Shown piece after piece: positions 20,271 to 32,464 of a stretch of DNA of 64,000 bases. The notes beneath the pieces are model-generated. The model had not been told where the DNA came from, ran no database searches, and was given only the letters and a program-made list of their open reading frames with translations. How positions within the stretch are numbered: position 1 is the stretch's first letter; each line of letters opens with the position of its first letter. The translations under genes and the position numbers were made by a program. The stretch spans positions 1 to 64,000 of the forward strand of contig JABYQQ010000010.1 of the NCBI GenBank assembly GCA_022605405.1, in the 5' to 3' direction. The stretch is from Earliella scabrosa. Lineage: Eukaryota > Basidiomycota > Agaricomycetes > Polyporales > Polyporaceae.

Positions 20271-22148
20271 ATGCTATCCGCCTCGTCCTCCGGATGGTTG
20301 ACCAACGTCTCCCAGCTCGAGGTCCTCATCACGCGGGCATGCAATCCGACCATGGGCGAGCCCAACTACGCCCTCCACCTCGAGGTCGCGGACTACATCA
20401 ACCAAAAGAAGGCTAATACGTACGTTCGCCCACACCCCTTTGCCGCGATCCGCGACACCAACTTATCGCCTCTCCTCGGATATTGTCCGCATACCCGATA
20501 TGCAGCCCGCGCGAAGCGGCCATGACCATCGCCCGGCTCGTGAACCACCGCAATCCGCACATCGCCATGCTCGCGCTCGCCCTTCTTGAGACCCTTGTCC
20601 AGTCATGTGGATACCCTTTTCACCTTCAGATCGCGACCAAGGAGTTTCTGAACGAGCTCGTCCGCCGCTTTCCCGAGCGCCCGCCGCCCTTCCCTGGCCC
20701 CGTTATGCAGAAGATTCTGGACCTCATCCACGGCTGGAAAGAGGGCATCTGTGTCGATTCAAGGTGGAAGGATGATTTCCAAAACATCAGGGAGATGCAT
20801 CGGCTGCTCACCTACAAGGGCTATCGGTTCCGTGAGGTACCCCGACAAGCTGCCGTCCCGTCCGCATCGGTGAGTATTATCTGCGCTCTGTGGGGCACCA
20901 AGGATACGCCAGTTCGGAACATAACCTTCGGTGTCGCCAGAACATCAAATCGGCAGAGGAGCTCGAGGCGGAGGACCGCGAAGCGCAGTCTGCGAAGCTC
21001 CAAGAGCTCATTCGAAGAGGCACACCACGCGACCTCGCAGCCGCGCAAGAACTCATGAAATCACTCGCGGGAGCGAATCCTGACGCGAAGCCCGACTACC
21101 GGACACAAGCGTTGACAGAGCTGAACAAGCTCGAGACGAAGGTCATCTTGCTCAACGAAATCTTGGACAACGTCGACACTACGAAGGGGGAGAGGTTTGT
21201 TCAAGGAGACGTGTATGATGTAAGTCGCATTGATATCCTGTATACATGTGCGGCAGCTAACCTTTCGTAATGTGCGATCTAGCAAGTTGCGTCAATACTT
21301 CGTGATGCGCGACCCAAGATCCAGAAATGGATATCCAACGCCGAATCCGACGATCCCGAATCATTAGGTACGTAGCGGTCGCAACTTCGCCGCCGAGAAT
21401 GCACGACTGAACGGCCAACGCAGACACATACCTCCAAATCAACGACCAAATCAACACCGTCCTTAACCGCTACGAGGCCTACAAGAAGGGTGACTACTCC
21501 GCAGCTGCGAACCCTATACCTCCAGAGCTCTCGAACGGCGCAGCGGCTAGCGGTTCCATGTCCCTCATCGATTTCGATGACGCGCCGTCTCAAGCCACTG
21601 CGCCCGCATCGAGTGGGGCGGGCGGGATCGACGAGCTCGCCAGCTTGTTTGGACCTAGTCCCGCTCCCGCTCCCGCCCATCCTCCCGCCGCCCCCAATAT
21701 GGGGATGGGGATGGGAGGGATGGCGTACGGCGCGCCTATGAATGCGGGCATGGGCGGTATGATGGGATTCAACGGAATGGCGGGCATGGGCGGCCAGCAG
21801 ACACCCGGAGCGTTCCAAGCCCCGAGTCCTATGGCGTCCAACGGGATGGGCATGAGCCTACCTACGACGCCGAACAGCCATCCCCCACGCGGGGGCACCG
21901 TTTCGCCGTCGTCTGGCGCGCCGCTGGGGTCGATCCGGTTGGGGACGCCGCAGCTCCCATCTTATCCACAGCAACCCGCGCAGAGTCCGAGTTACTTCGG
22001 TCAGCCCCAGCAGCAGCACTACCAGCAACCCATGCAGCCGATGCAGCCACAGCAGCAGACACAGACACAGACGCAGGCGCAACCACAGGCACCGCCGGGT
22101 GGGCAGCAGGGGAAGGATCCGTTCGCGGATCTGGTGGGGCTGTTCTGA
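20271..22148 (+). CDS. VHS-GAT domain trafficking protein (GGA/TOM1/LSB5-like)
   Basis: Five exons (20271-20419, 20506-20869, 20941-21219, 21283-21367, 21424-22148) give 533 aa. The VHS domain covers about residues 10-150 (ITRACNPTMGEPNYALHLEV, AMTIARLVNHRNPHIAMLAL, LLETLVQSCGYPFH). A GAT three-helix region follows (LQELIRRGTPRDLAAAQELM, ELNKLETKVILLNEILDNVD, INDQINTVLNRYEAY). The tail has MSLIDFDD, a Met/Gly-rich block, a Gln-rich block and a final DPFADLVGLF, which resembles clathrin or adaptor binding peptides. No GAE ear domain is present, so it is closer to TOM1/LSB5-type proteins than to full GGAs. Role: sorting ubiquitinated cargo at the Golgi or endosome. Confidence 0.88.
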
Positions 22149-22457
22149 GAGTGCTTGTGCTTGACTATTGCCATGTTGATGTACAGTGGAAGGAGCGTCT
22201 CTATGTTTGGCTGTAGGTTAGGTGTGCCTATGCGCATGTTGCATGTACAGCAGGTCTGGGGGACTGGTGCAACTTGCAGGTTCCTGCCCAGTGTAAGCGC
22301 CCAGTGACGTAGGTGTCACACAGAAGTGTCACGCGTGCCGCCACTTCCGAATCGGTGCTCTCCTCGTTGGTCTGCTCCGTCGTTTACGAGTCTGTACTTT
22401 CCTTGAGGCCACACGAGCTTTCTCTGCCCTACGTCTACCACTCGAGAGCAAGACACG
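22149..22457. other. 3' UTR and short promoter between VHS-GAT and V-ATPase E genes
   Basis: Nothing else recognised in this 300 bp gap. Confidence 0.5.
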
Positions 22458-23558
22458 ATGGCGAACCGGCCGCTCAACGACGATGAGGTGATCAGCGAGA
22501 TGAACAAGATGGTCCGTTCTCTATCCTCTCTCTCTCTCACGCTTCCGCTTTTGGTGGACGCATTCGCATTGTATGCGATATATGAGAGGGGAACGGTGTC
22601 TGATGGAGGTATGCACGATAGGTCGCGTTCATCAAGCAGGAGGCCCTCGAGAAGGCTCGCGAGATCAAGGTCAAGGCGGACGAGGAGTTCGCCATTGAGA
22701 AGGTGTGTGTCCCGGTTTCCAAGGGGGTGCCATCCTAGTACGGAGTAGAGGGCCATGAATGCTGAGCATCGGACGGGCATTTCAGGCGAAACTCGTCAAG
22801 CAGGAGCAGCTAGCTATCGATGCGCAGTACGAGAAGAAGCGCAAGGGTGCAGAGGTTGCTCAGAAGATGTACGTCTCCTCCCTCTTCCCCGATTCCCGCT
22901 CTGTTCCATTCGCCACGGATGCCAACACAGCGCTGGACCGCATGACGATCATACTCACCCTCGACTCCATACAGCGCCCAGTCGACGCTGACGAACAAGT
23001 CCCGGCTGAAACTGCTCCAGCAGCGCGAGGAGCACCTGCAAGACCTCTTCACGACCGCGCGGGAAGAGGTTGATGCGCTCGCAAAGGACGAGGCGCGGTA
23101 CGTGCAGTTCCTCGAGGGCGTCATCGTGCAGGGCTTCCTCGCCCTCCTCGAGCCCGAAGTCACCGTGCACGCGCGCGAGAAGGACGTTGCAACTGTCAAG
23201 CGCGCCGCGGACGGCGCTGCGAAGCAGTACAAGGAGATCAGCGGCCGTGTGGTCAACGTCTCTGTGCAGGGCTCGTTGAGCAACGACTTGTAAGTGATCT
23301 CTTGTATGCCTGGCTCGGAAGACAATAACGGGTCGTGCTGGACGCAGGGCGGGTGGCGTGAAGCTGGTCAGCGGCACGGAGCGCATCACGCTCGACAACA
23401 CGCTCGATGAGCGGCTACGATTGCTGGAGGACAGGGTGTGTACCTTCTCCTCTCGGGGTGCAGGTCGTCAGACAATTGCTAACTGTCTGGTGCAGATGCT
23501 GCCGGAAATTCGGACGGACCTCTTCGGCACGAACCCGAACCGCAAGTTCTACACATAA
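22458..23558 (+). CDS. VMA4: V-type proton ATPase subunit E
   Basis: Six exons (22458-22511, 22622-22702, 22786-22868, 22975-23289, 23348-23435, 23496-23558) give 227 aa, the normal length. The N-terminal half is the expected long helix (MANRPLNDDEVISEMNKM, VAFIKQEALEKAREIKVKAD, EEFAIEKAKLVKQEQLAI, LTNKSRLKLLQQREEHLQD). The C-terminal globular part has GVKLVSGTERITLDNTLDE and ends RTDLFGTNPNRKFYT. Subunit E is a peripheral stalk of the V1 sector and couples ATP hydrolysis to vacuolar acidification. It is a housekeeping gene. Confidence 0.96.
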
Positions 23559-25861
23559 GCATCAGCACGCCGAGCGATTATACCCCAGCTCAGGTGTCGG
23601 CCAATGCAACACGCACACAGCATGTACATATATACTCACTAGTATCGCCGTTCAGTATCCATCACTTGCGTCGATGTGCCACACGGCCTGTTGAGGCCCA
23701 GTCTCTTCAATGCATTGTCTTGAGCCAGTGTTGTAAGTTCCTATCTATAGCCGGAACGTCTGGTGATACTGACGGTCGTCGCAGGGGTCAGTAAATTTAC
23801 GAGTTCTATATCACGCTCCAGGAACGTCTATGTGTTTATGAACGCCGTAAGGGTCTTCATATCTTCCCTCTGCTGCAACCGATGTCGTCTCCAGTTCGTC
23901 GGTTCGTCATATTACCCTTGTCAAGAACCAGATTCCGCCGGCAGAGCCTCGAGCTCTTGACATACGACCTTCCTGTTCATGAACGGTTCATAACCGCAAC
24001 TGAGCAGTTCTCGTCACTTCTATCTGTCAAACTTGCTAGAACCCCTGTTGCTATCACTCATAGATGGATCCCAGGCGTGCAGGACTCGACTCCACCTAGA
24101 ACAACTAGAACCAACCAGGGTCTCAGGATATGCCAACACTAGAAGCTTGCGGATGCGCATTGACCTACACTGATCGTTCAGATACAAGAAGCAGAGATGC
24201 GTACATGGCTGTTCAAGTCCAAACGTGAAGCTCGTGGGACCAAAGTGTGCAGGCTACATATTGTGATGCATAGATGAGACCGATCTTACTCTGACTTCCG
24301 TCTGCCCCACAGGCCTTCAAGCTTCAATGCCATGAGGCCAGTATGAGGACTTCGACTAATACCCCGGTATCGCGATCGAGGAAGCGATCAAGCCTTTGCA
24401 TGCATGTCGGTACGCACGGCGCCTGGTCTTTGAAGCTTGATCCTGCGGTCAGTGGAATACCCCGCAGATATCACGAAGCTGAGGCGCTGCGCGATGGTCG
24501 TGCAGGGACTTGCATTGCTCGTCCGTAATGCCGCCGCGGTCAACAGCCAGCTGTCTTCTATGACATAAGTGAAGGAGTACTCGTACATGCGCTTCTCCCG
24601 ATCGCGAGACAGCAGCTCCGCGCCCATTTAAGTATGTTAGGCTGGTCGTCATGGCGCTCGGTGCGTGTTTCCCCTGAACTGTATTGTGATGGCTCATGGG
24701 ATCTGCAAGGCTGTGTCGGCCGGCTTGCTTCGCTGCCCTCCCAAGCCTTTCACGACGATCCACATTGCCGACGAGGTCGAGCTGAATCGCCTTGATGGGT
24801 GGTTTCTCGATCATGATCGCCAACGTTCGGAGGAGTTTGCGCACGCTGGGAGGAGATCTGCTACTATTAGATGGAGATGGAAGGTCAGGCTTCTTTGCTG
24901 TATGAATACGTTCTCACTGATGGACAACCCTGTTCCGTCTTCTCAACAGAGACGCAACAAGGATGCAAGTCGGCGAGTCGAGATGATGGCCGGCTGACAG
25001 GAGTGCGCATGTGCGGAATGTAACCGCGACAGCTAGAGAGGCGCATCATGATGGGCTTGTCCGGGGCGTCAGGTCAGGTCCGGAGGAGTGAAGCCGCTCA
25101 GAGAGGAATGTGGGCGGCAGGAGGTGATGTATGTCGTAGGATCGACAGGAGGTCGGGATGGGAATGTGATACGAGGAGCCTTGACCTGTGTATGTGGACT
25201 ACAACGGACGATGGTTGTCCGAGAGAGCGCGCCCACGTGCCCGAGGCGTTATGCATTTATGCCGGGCACTGCTCTCCGCCACGCCGTACCCCCGCGTGCG
25301 AGCGCGCGTCGACGCGTCCGACGTCGGGCCTCCTCGCTGCTTGCTCCCGTCCGCTCATCGTCTGTTCACAGCACCTGAAGCCGTCTTGCTTACTTGCCAG
25401 TGTTGCGCACATCCATGGCCCATGAATGCGGCAGCGTGTGGAGGAGATAGAGCGTGCGTGATAGAGGTTGCTTCGTGATTGTTGGTGGCGATGTGGGATC
25501 AGCAGAGGAAGGCAGCATGGCGACTTGCAAGGCCATCAGCCTGTTGCCTGCGCGCCGAGGTCCGCGAGCAATGCGACGGGCGGGTGCTGGCCAATTGCAG
25601 CTGGGGCCCAAGACAACGCTCCCATTGTGGCAACCGAGCGTCCGAGTGCCTCAAGAGCCCGCCGTGCGCCAGACCTGCTCTCTGGTTCCCTCCCACTTTC
25701 TTTCTTGTGGCCACCCTTTACCCTTCGCACATCGCAGGTCGATTGTACAGCTCCTTCTTCACGCTTCATTCTTCATCTTCTATCTTCTCCAAGGAGCTTA
25801 CAGTCACTTTCGCAACGCAAGTCCAAGCATCGCACGCACCACGATTCTTCACGCCGCCGTC
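23559..25861. other. Long gene-poor stretch
   Basis: About 2.3 kb with no supportable gene. A minus-strand frame at 24388-24627 with an ATG at about 24583 (MYEYSFTYVIEDSWLLTAAA) looks protein-like but has no identified partner exons. Near 25750-25860 the sequence becomes pyrimidine-rich, as expected for the leader of the next gene. Confidence 0.4.
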
Positions 25862-26857
25862 ATGAACGCAAAGCTCGCCTCCACTGTCCGATTCGCTCAG
25901 GAAGCACATGCACCAGCTGCACGCCCGTCGCTTTCCGTCCGCTGTCCGTCCTCGCCGCCCGAGAAGGCGGCCATCACAGAGCTCGCGATGACGATCGCTG
26001 AAGAGATCGCCAGTCTCAGCCGGTCCCCCCAGCCCATCGGGATCGACGTCCCTCTCAAACACTCGGGCCTTGACCCCAAGACCCTCCACAAGTTCCACGA
26101 CTGGCTGAAGTCCGCACACGACTATGACGCCAGCTTCAGCAGGCTCCTCGAGGATGATACCACCGCGGAAGTCCTTGCTGCCGATATCTTAGGTGAGCCC
26201 CTCGTATTTCCGCCAGCAGCGCATGGTGTTCATCGTGCTCCTTTCCTCGCTGCGAACATGCAGCATCCCCCCGCACGCGACGCAGCCGTCCACTGCCGTC
26301 GCCGCCCAAGCAAGGGTCCCCCCGCCGTACGCGCCTTGCGCCCCGCGCACCCATTTCGGTCAATGTCACCGACGAGCCCGACGAGCTCCCCTTCTCGTCT
26401 GCCGCTGTCAAGCAGGGCGCTGCGGACATCGGAATGGTGCCGTACGACTCCTGGGCGGGCAAGAAGACAGGGTAAGCGCCTCCTTACCTGTGCAGCTATG
26501 TGAAACACTCCGAGTGCTGACGACGGCTGCGCATCTCGCAACAGTCTTGTGTACGGCCTGCTCGCTCTTGGGCTCGTCGGGTCGCCCATGTCCCCGTCGC
26601 ACGTGCGGACGGCGATGAAGTCGCCCGCGGTGCAGACCTCGTTCCAGACGGGCGCGCGCCTCCGCCCGATTGCGCCCCTCGACGACCCGCGCGCGGTCAT
26701 GCCGACCCGCACGCCCATCTTCGCGTCCTTTCTCGACTCTGTGCGCATGCCCGGCTACGATCTCGTCCAGTCCCCGTGGGTTCCGGACCGTCAGTTCGCC
26801 AGCCTCGACGGCGTGTTCGCCGATCTCAAGTTCCCTCAGACGCCCACTGGCCTCTGA
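25862..26857 (+). CDS. Conserved basidiomycete orphan
   Basis: Three exons (25862-26192, 26264-26471, 26545-26857) give 283 aa. The start MNAKLASTVRFAQEA is preceded by a pyrimidine-rich leader. Visible parts: an N-terminal helical region (ELAMTIAEEIASLSR, LDPKTLHKFHDWLKSAHDYD), a Pro/Arg/Ser-rich linker, ISVNVTDEPDELPFSS, MVPYDSWAGKKTG, and a C-terminal region rich in Pro and Arg (PLDDPRAVMPTRTPIFASF). No catalytic motif or membrane segment was seen. I do not recognise the family. Three in-phase introns and strong GC3 bias support a real gene. Confidence 0.65.
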
Positions 26858-28488
26858 ACATGCCGTCCGTTCCGAACCGCTCGGTCAACGGGTCGCATCA
26901 ACACGACTTTCTCCATGCGCCCCGCCGTCTTCCGCACCCACCACCGCTTAATCGAAGACGCGGGGTGCTGACGACCCCTCACGAGAGAAGAGTTTGTAGG
27001 TTCAAGTGTTTTGAGAGAGATTCATAGACTCGGACTCTCCGGATATGCGGACCTTTTCCCTTGCAAGTGACCTTTGGATATCATCGTTCATTCATTCGCG
27101 TGTTTTCGCTCTCTGCATTCTTCCATTCATTTTTGCACGCGTTGGTTTCGAGCTTCGTTCACACCCGCACATGCACATGCACCTTGCACGCACGCATCCA
27201 CACGCCCCTTTTGCCCGCTTCCCTCCTCCCGCTCCTCCCGCTCCCGTATTTTCCTGCGCCCCCTCGCACTGCATCCTGCATCCCCCACGTACATGCTGCA
27301 TCTCCAGTTCATCATCGTCGGTGTTGTCCCCCCACAAGTTTCGTCTGTCGTCTTTGCTTTCGCTTCGCAGTGCGCCCCCTTGTATCGATACACACGTACG
27401 TGCGCCCCACGTAGGTTCCGCTCTGTGCCGTCGGACTTTGGCCCGTTCCTGCTGCATACGTGACGTGATGTGCCGTTCATGACAATTGATGCAAGGGTTT
27501 TTCCTGGTCAGGGAACCCACCCATACTTATCCGCCCTTCTCTGGGCTTCTTCCCCTCGGGGTGCGCGCACTCGGATCCGGATCTGGGTTCGCATTCTTGC
27601 GGTTACCGCTTCTCGCCGGTTGCAATTACATGACACGTGTATTGGCAAGCGCTAGAGGTCGGGTATTTGCTATGGCGTTTGTGTGAGTCTCGCGGTGTTC
27701 TGAAGCTGGGATATGTCCTGATGCACATGCACACCGATGAAGGCTGAAGGAGGTGAAGAACTTGGTGAGGTTCCAGGAGGTGCATCGACGCGAAGCAGTG
27801 CCACTCGGCTGGCTGTTTCTCCTCAACTTGTGTGGAATAGAAACGTTAAACGCCCGTTACATGCGTCTTTTCCGCTATTTTTCAAACGCTGCGCTCGCGA
27901 GTCGCGACTACTTCTTCAGGTTCTTGGTGATTCCCGCTCGTGCCCAACAGGATTGGTTATGCTCAAAATGGGCAGAGGGGCCAAAGTCAAGGCGGATTGT
28001 CGCATCAGCAAATTCCGAAGGCTCCACTTCTGTCTCAAATTGGCCATGGACCGGAACGCGTCCATGTTCCCATGTTGTCCTCGTCCATGAGACGCACGAG
28101 CTAGACGAATTGTTGCCGAATGCCAAAAATCACATCCATGACTTGATGGTGAGCATCATTCCGCTTGCCAATTCGTGGTGGTGAGGCTGACAGGAGAGCG
28201 TGATTAGGCGGTATTAATGGCATGGTGGTGGCAATTAGGATCAGTCCAGGTCTCATAATCTGAAATGCGACGCCCCATCTGTCACTGGCCCGTCCGGCTA
28301 GCCAGGCGCTGAGGATATTGATAAGGTTGGATGTGGTCGTAGTTAATTCGGGCCAGTGGGCAGCGAACACGCCACGTTCTGCTGCCATCCTCGACGTCCC
28401 CTCCCCGCCGTCACTGCTCTCTATCCAGCTGGTCTGCTTCGCCTTTTCCTCCAGCCATCAGCCTCTCTAGTCAGAACTAGCCCTGTAC
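26858..28488. other. 3' UTR, pyrimidine-rich block and intergenic
   Basis: 27045-27480 is so rich in C and T on the + strand that all three forward frames stay open. This reflects composition, not coding. 27700-28400 has only short ORFs. Nothing else recognised. Confidence 0.45.
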
Positions 28489-30331
28489 ATGCCCCCCTTC
28501 CGGTTTCACTGGGGTCTCAACACTGGCGCACCCAGGAGCCGCACATCGTCAGCGAACTATGACCTCCTCCCAACCTCCTCAGACGCCAGTTCCGCTCCGT
28601 CTGCACCCTCGCAAGTCCTAGCCAAATCCTTCTACCCTTTCAGAATTTGCCAAGTCCTCGTCTCCCGACGACGGGCCCGGACCTTGCTCCTTGTACTCGC
28701 TCTCATAGGCACCGCCCTCGTAGCAGCGGCCACGTACGTGATCAACTACCCCCTTCCCCCGCTATACCGGAGGTTCCATGAAGCGGAGCTAGCGTTGCCT
28801 CAACATAACCTCGAGCTGCCCGCACCGGAGGGTAGGAGCGGGCGGTATCTGTGGGTAGCCAATCATGCGAGTAGTGAGTCACATTTCCATCTCCTGCTTG
28901 CGCTCTTGCTCAAGAGACATGCGCGTTCTTGGTGGAACAGAATGTGGATGGGGTAATGCGATGCAAGAGATGTTCTTGAATGCATATCTCGCGTATAGGA
29001 GCGACAGAGCGTGAGTGCCAATCTCTCGACGCGGGCTGCCGTACCAAGGAAATGCGGTTCTCCTGCAGGTTCGTGTTTGACAATTACACCTGGAGTCAAG
29101 GAGGAGAAGACTACTCTCTGTACAATCTGAAGCCAATACCCTCGAGGATACCCTTGACCGCGCTGATCCGAGGTGAGTCCAGTGCAGTGCTCGTCAGTTG
29201 CGTGGCGCATATATCCCGGAGCGTGACAGATGAACCGCATTTGCTGTTCGAATCACAGGACCTATCGCTGGAGGAGAGATGCCCCCCGGATCGGGCATGC
29301 CGCGCGCTGTCACGCCAGAATACTTCTACCAAGTCTGCCAGGACCGCACGATCTTGAGCAGCGGCGAGGTCAATCACCAGCTCTTCAAACCCTCAGCGGA
29401 GAGACTGATCCAAGCATGGACGGAAAGAATGGCTCCGCATCGATGCGTCGAGATCGGGCGGCGCCCACCTGAGATCTTTGACGAACAGTGAGTCCTCCGC
29501 GTTTCCCTAAGCTGGGCTCTATCACTCATAAGCACGGCCGCAGCTTGTTCGCGAACTCCAGACGTCTGCTCGACATCTGGCCGCACTTCTCAGAATCACC
29601 TATCGTGCAAGGCTTTGGCTGGTCGACGCTCGTGGAACTCGCGTTCGACAATAATCGACAAGTCATCTCGCCGACGTCTCCTCTTGACCCTCCTCTCTCA
29701 GCGTCTCCCACACATGGTCTCGCACGCTACGACACGATTCCAGGCCTTCTTGCCCTGCATATACGCCGTGGGGACTTCAAGGGTCACTGCCATGACGTCC
29801 TTATGCGCCGCTCGATCGGCTACACCGGTTTCAACTCGTTCCCCTCCCTGCCCGACCATTGGGAGATACCACAAGGAATATCCGACGAGGATAAAAAATC
29901 CCTCTATACCCGCCACTGTTTTCCCGATATCGATATGATAGTACAGCGCGTGGAGGAGGTCCGGAAGGCGGAAGCTCAGGCTGGGGTGACGCCGCTCTCG
30001 CAGGTGTACATCATGACGAACGGCTCGCCATCGTGGGTGTCGAAACTCAAGACTGCGCTGCTCGCGAAGCACACATGGACACACATCGCGAGCAGCAGGG
30101 ACCTGATGCTCACCCCGGAGCAAAAGTACGTCGCGCAGGCGGTCGATATGCTTGTCGCACAGAGAGCACAGGTGTTTGTGGGGAACGGGGTACGTCGGTA
30201 TTCTCTGTGGGTTCTAAGCGTCGCTGCTGATGATCATGGTTCATGTATGCTAGTTCTCGACGCTGAGTGGCATGGTAGTTATGCTCCGGATGGCGAACGG
30301 CGTCCATGCGAATGCAACGCGACATTGGTGA
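28489..30331 (+). CDS. O-fucosyltransferase-like type II membrane protein
   Basis: Six exons (28489-28873, 28941-29010, 29069-29172, 29259-29487, 29544-30189, 30254-30331) sum to 503 aa. A basic cytosolic stretch is followed by a single transmembrane anchor at about residues 65-85 (TLLLVLALIGTALVAAATYV). The lumenal part has GWGNAMQEMFLNAYLAYR, FVFDNYTW, IPSRIPLTALI, then LLALHIRRGDFKGHC, the sugar-nucleotide motif of the GDP-fucose O-fucosyltransferase superfamily, and VYIMTNGSPSW. The last exon (FSTLSGMVVMLRM) matches the conserved SSLSS-type end. It is probably a Golgi glycosyltransferase. Donor sugar and acceptor are not known for the fungal group. Confidence 0.8.
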
Positions 30332-30926
30332 TGGCATGTCGGTCACCGACCGATACATGTCAGACGTCTCGAAGGGGCTAGAGGCTGAGAGAACGAGGAT
30401 GTGACCTGCCATTGTCCTCAGGATAGCCCGAGAGCCGTGGTACCAGTCTCTGCATAAGCTGGCTTCCCGGATACTCCGGGATTACTGACCAACCTTCTCG
30501 AGTCAGTCAGCCTCTTCCGAGGCCGAACAACTAAGCTATTCAGGCGCTTGGCAATTGGCCGCGGCGGCTAGTACGAGATGTCTATTAACCATCATTCGCA
30601 CTGCGCCAGCAACTGCCCAGCACGTCGAGCACGCATGTGTTGCTTATTAGAGCCGTGGTCAATGTAGCTAGTGGTCGATACATCGACATAATACATGGGA
30701 ATGGTGTGTGAACGGTTGCGTGCTTCGTCGAGCTCAGCTGACCAAGCGTTTCATCAGGAAACACTCACCGTACGGATTCTGTCGTCTGTGGGAAAGGAAC
30801 CGGGATGACAGATCAACGGCATGACCTCATATAAGAAAGGCAAAGTCTGAGAGCGGCAGCCACACAACCCGGCCTTCATTCACACCGTCCCTAGCTCAGC
30901 GCATTCAACAGCTACACAGTTCCACC
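30332..30926. other. Intergenic with promoter of the oxygenase gene
   Basis: No ORF of interest. Confidence 0.5.
30830..30835 (+). promoter_or_regulatory. TATA-like box of the CmcJ/AsaB-type gene
   Basis: TATAAG 92 bp upstream of the ATG at 30927. Confidence 0.4.
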
Positions 30927-31915
30927 ATGACAGTCTCTCTAGCAGACACCGTCACCACCACCTTGACCTACTTTGAGCCTCCCGCGGACGGCTCAGCACC
31001 CTATACCTACATCAACGCCGATCCTGCGACAGGTCGGCGCAAGCAGAATTGGACCAGCGTCCAGCATGAGGCGCAGATTGAGAACATCCGAGGCAAGGAG
31101 CATACCGTCTCCCTCGACACCACCGGTTTCCAGTATTTCCGCCGCCCCGCACAACACAAGACGTTCGAGAACGATGAGGCTATCGAGAAGGAGTACTATC
31201 CAGAGTCGATCGAGCTCGTCAAGGAGCTGACCGGCGCGTCGCGCGCGGTGATCTTCGACCACAGTGAGCTCCGCTCTCACTCCTCTCGAACATACATTTC
31301 GTCTGACCCCCAGCGCGTTGTTTCACCTAGCCATTCGTCGTCGTCGCCCCGGAGAAGTCGATGACAGCCCGGCGAAGCGTCAGCCAGTACCCATGGTGCA
31401 CATCGACCAGACCCCGCAGTCTGCCGCCGATCGCGTCAAGCGACACCTGCCCCCCGACGACGTGCCCAAGCTCCTCGCGGGCCGCTTCCAGATCATCAAC
31501 CTCTGGCGGCCCATCTCGCATCCCGCGTACGACTGGCCGCTCGCGCTGTGCGACTATCGCAGCGTCGACCGCGCGAACGACCTTGTGCCCACCGCGCTGA
31601 AGTATCCGGACCGCGACGGGCAGACATTTTCCGTCAAGTACAACCCGGGGCACAAGTGGAAGTACCTCCGCGGGATGGACCCGGAGGAGGTGGTGCTGAT
31701 CAAGTGGTACGTACAGTTTGGGACTGCCGTGGTGCTGCTACCTGCCCAAAGATGCGCCAGATGATGATGCTGACCCGGTCTATAGTTATGACTCCAAGGA
31801 CGACGGGGTCACCGCGAACTTCACACCACATACCGCCTTCCAGGATCCGACGACCCCGCCGGACGCTCCCCTAAGAGAGTCCATTGAGCTCAGGCTCCTG
31901 GTCTTCTACGACTGA
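30927..31915 (+). CDS. CmcJ/AsaB/CTB9-type hydroxylase-desaturase
   Basis: Three exons (30927-31263, 31331-31706, 31786-31915) give 280 aa, the usual length. Typical family blocks: LTYFEPPADGSAPYTYI, GKEHTVSLDTTGFQYF, FENDEAIEKEYYPES, VIFDHTIRRRRPG, PVPMVHIDQTPQSAADRV, FQIINLWRPISHPAYDWPLA, CDYRSVD, GHKWKYLRGMDPEEV and CYDSKDD. Members such as AsaB and CTB9 act as hydroxylases or desaturases in fungal secondary metabolism. CmcJ takes part in cephamycin methoxylation. The His-x-Asp of MVHIDQ may bind iron. The neighbouring MFS transporter is on the same strand, which would suit a small metabolite pair. Confidence 0.88.
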
Positions 31916-32464
31916 AGGCGGTGGGCGCGTATCTTGAGTCGTGGCTTGACTATATATCTGGACCTTGCTAGGTGTAGAATTGCTGGTTTATGTACAACAT
32001 ACGTGTAACAGGTCTTGATCATGAACCCTGCTACGCCGTGCATGCGCAATCTTGACTTAGACTTTGTTGGACCGGCGACGTTACCCCTGACCGATGCTTG
32101 CGAAGGGCGCACGGTCGAGGGCAAGTCTGGATCGACGAGCGCATCACGCGGCAGCCCGAAGGTACAGAGTACCCTACAGGTCGGCTGAGCGCGACTCATT
32201 CCCAAGCCATCGCCAGCATTTCCGGGCGGAGCAAGGTCGATCAAATTACGTCCTCTCTGCGAGGCGACACGGTTCACTCTGTGCATCTGTTTTAGCGTTC
32301 ACGCGTTTGCTCGTGATCTGCACAAGCTAGAGTCAGTACATAGGCAGGAGGCTTTTCGCGATGCCCCCGCTCTTCTTCTGAGAAATTTGCCCTTCCGCTC
32401 TTCGTTCTGTTGCGCGCGTCGAAGACCTTCAAGGTGACTTTCTCCGCGCGCGAGCACCGCTACC
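31916..32464. other. Intergenic between oxygenase and transporter
   Basis: Short ORFs on both strands without similarity. Includes the promoter of the transporter. Confidence 0.45.

Noticed and set aside
27045..27482. Three overlapping plus-strand ORFs of 117-145 codons
   Set aside because: All three frames are open because the block is pyrimidine-rich and has few stop codons. No motif or splice support.
29249..29256. TTCGAATC resembling a tRNA T-loop
   Set aside because: It lies in an intron of the O-fucosyltransferase-like gene, and no cloverleaf can be formed around it.
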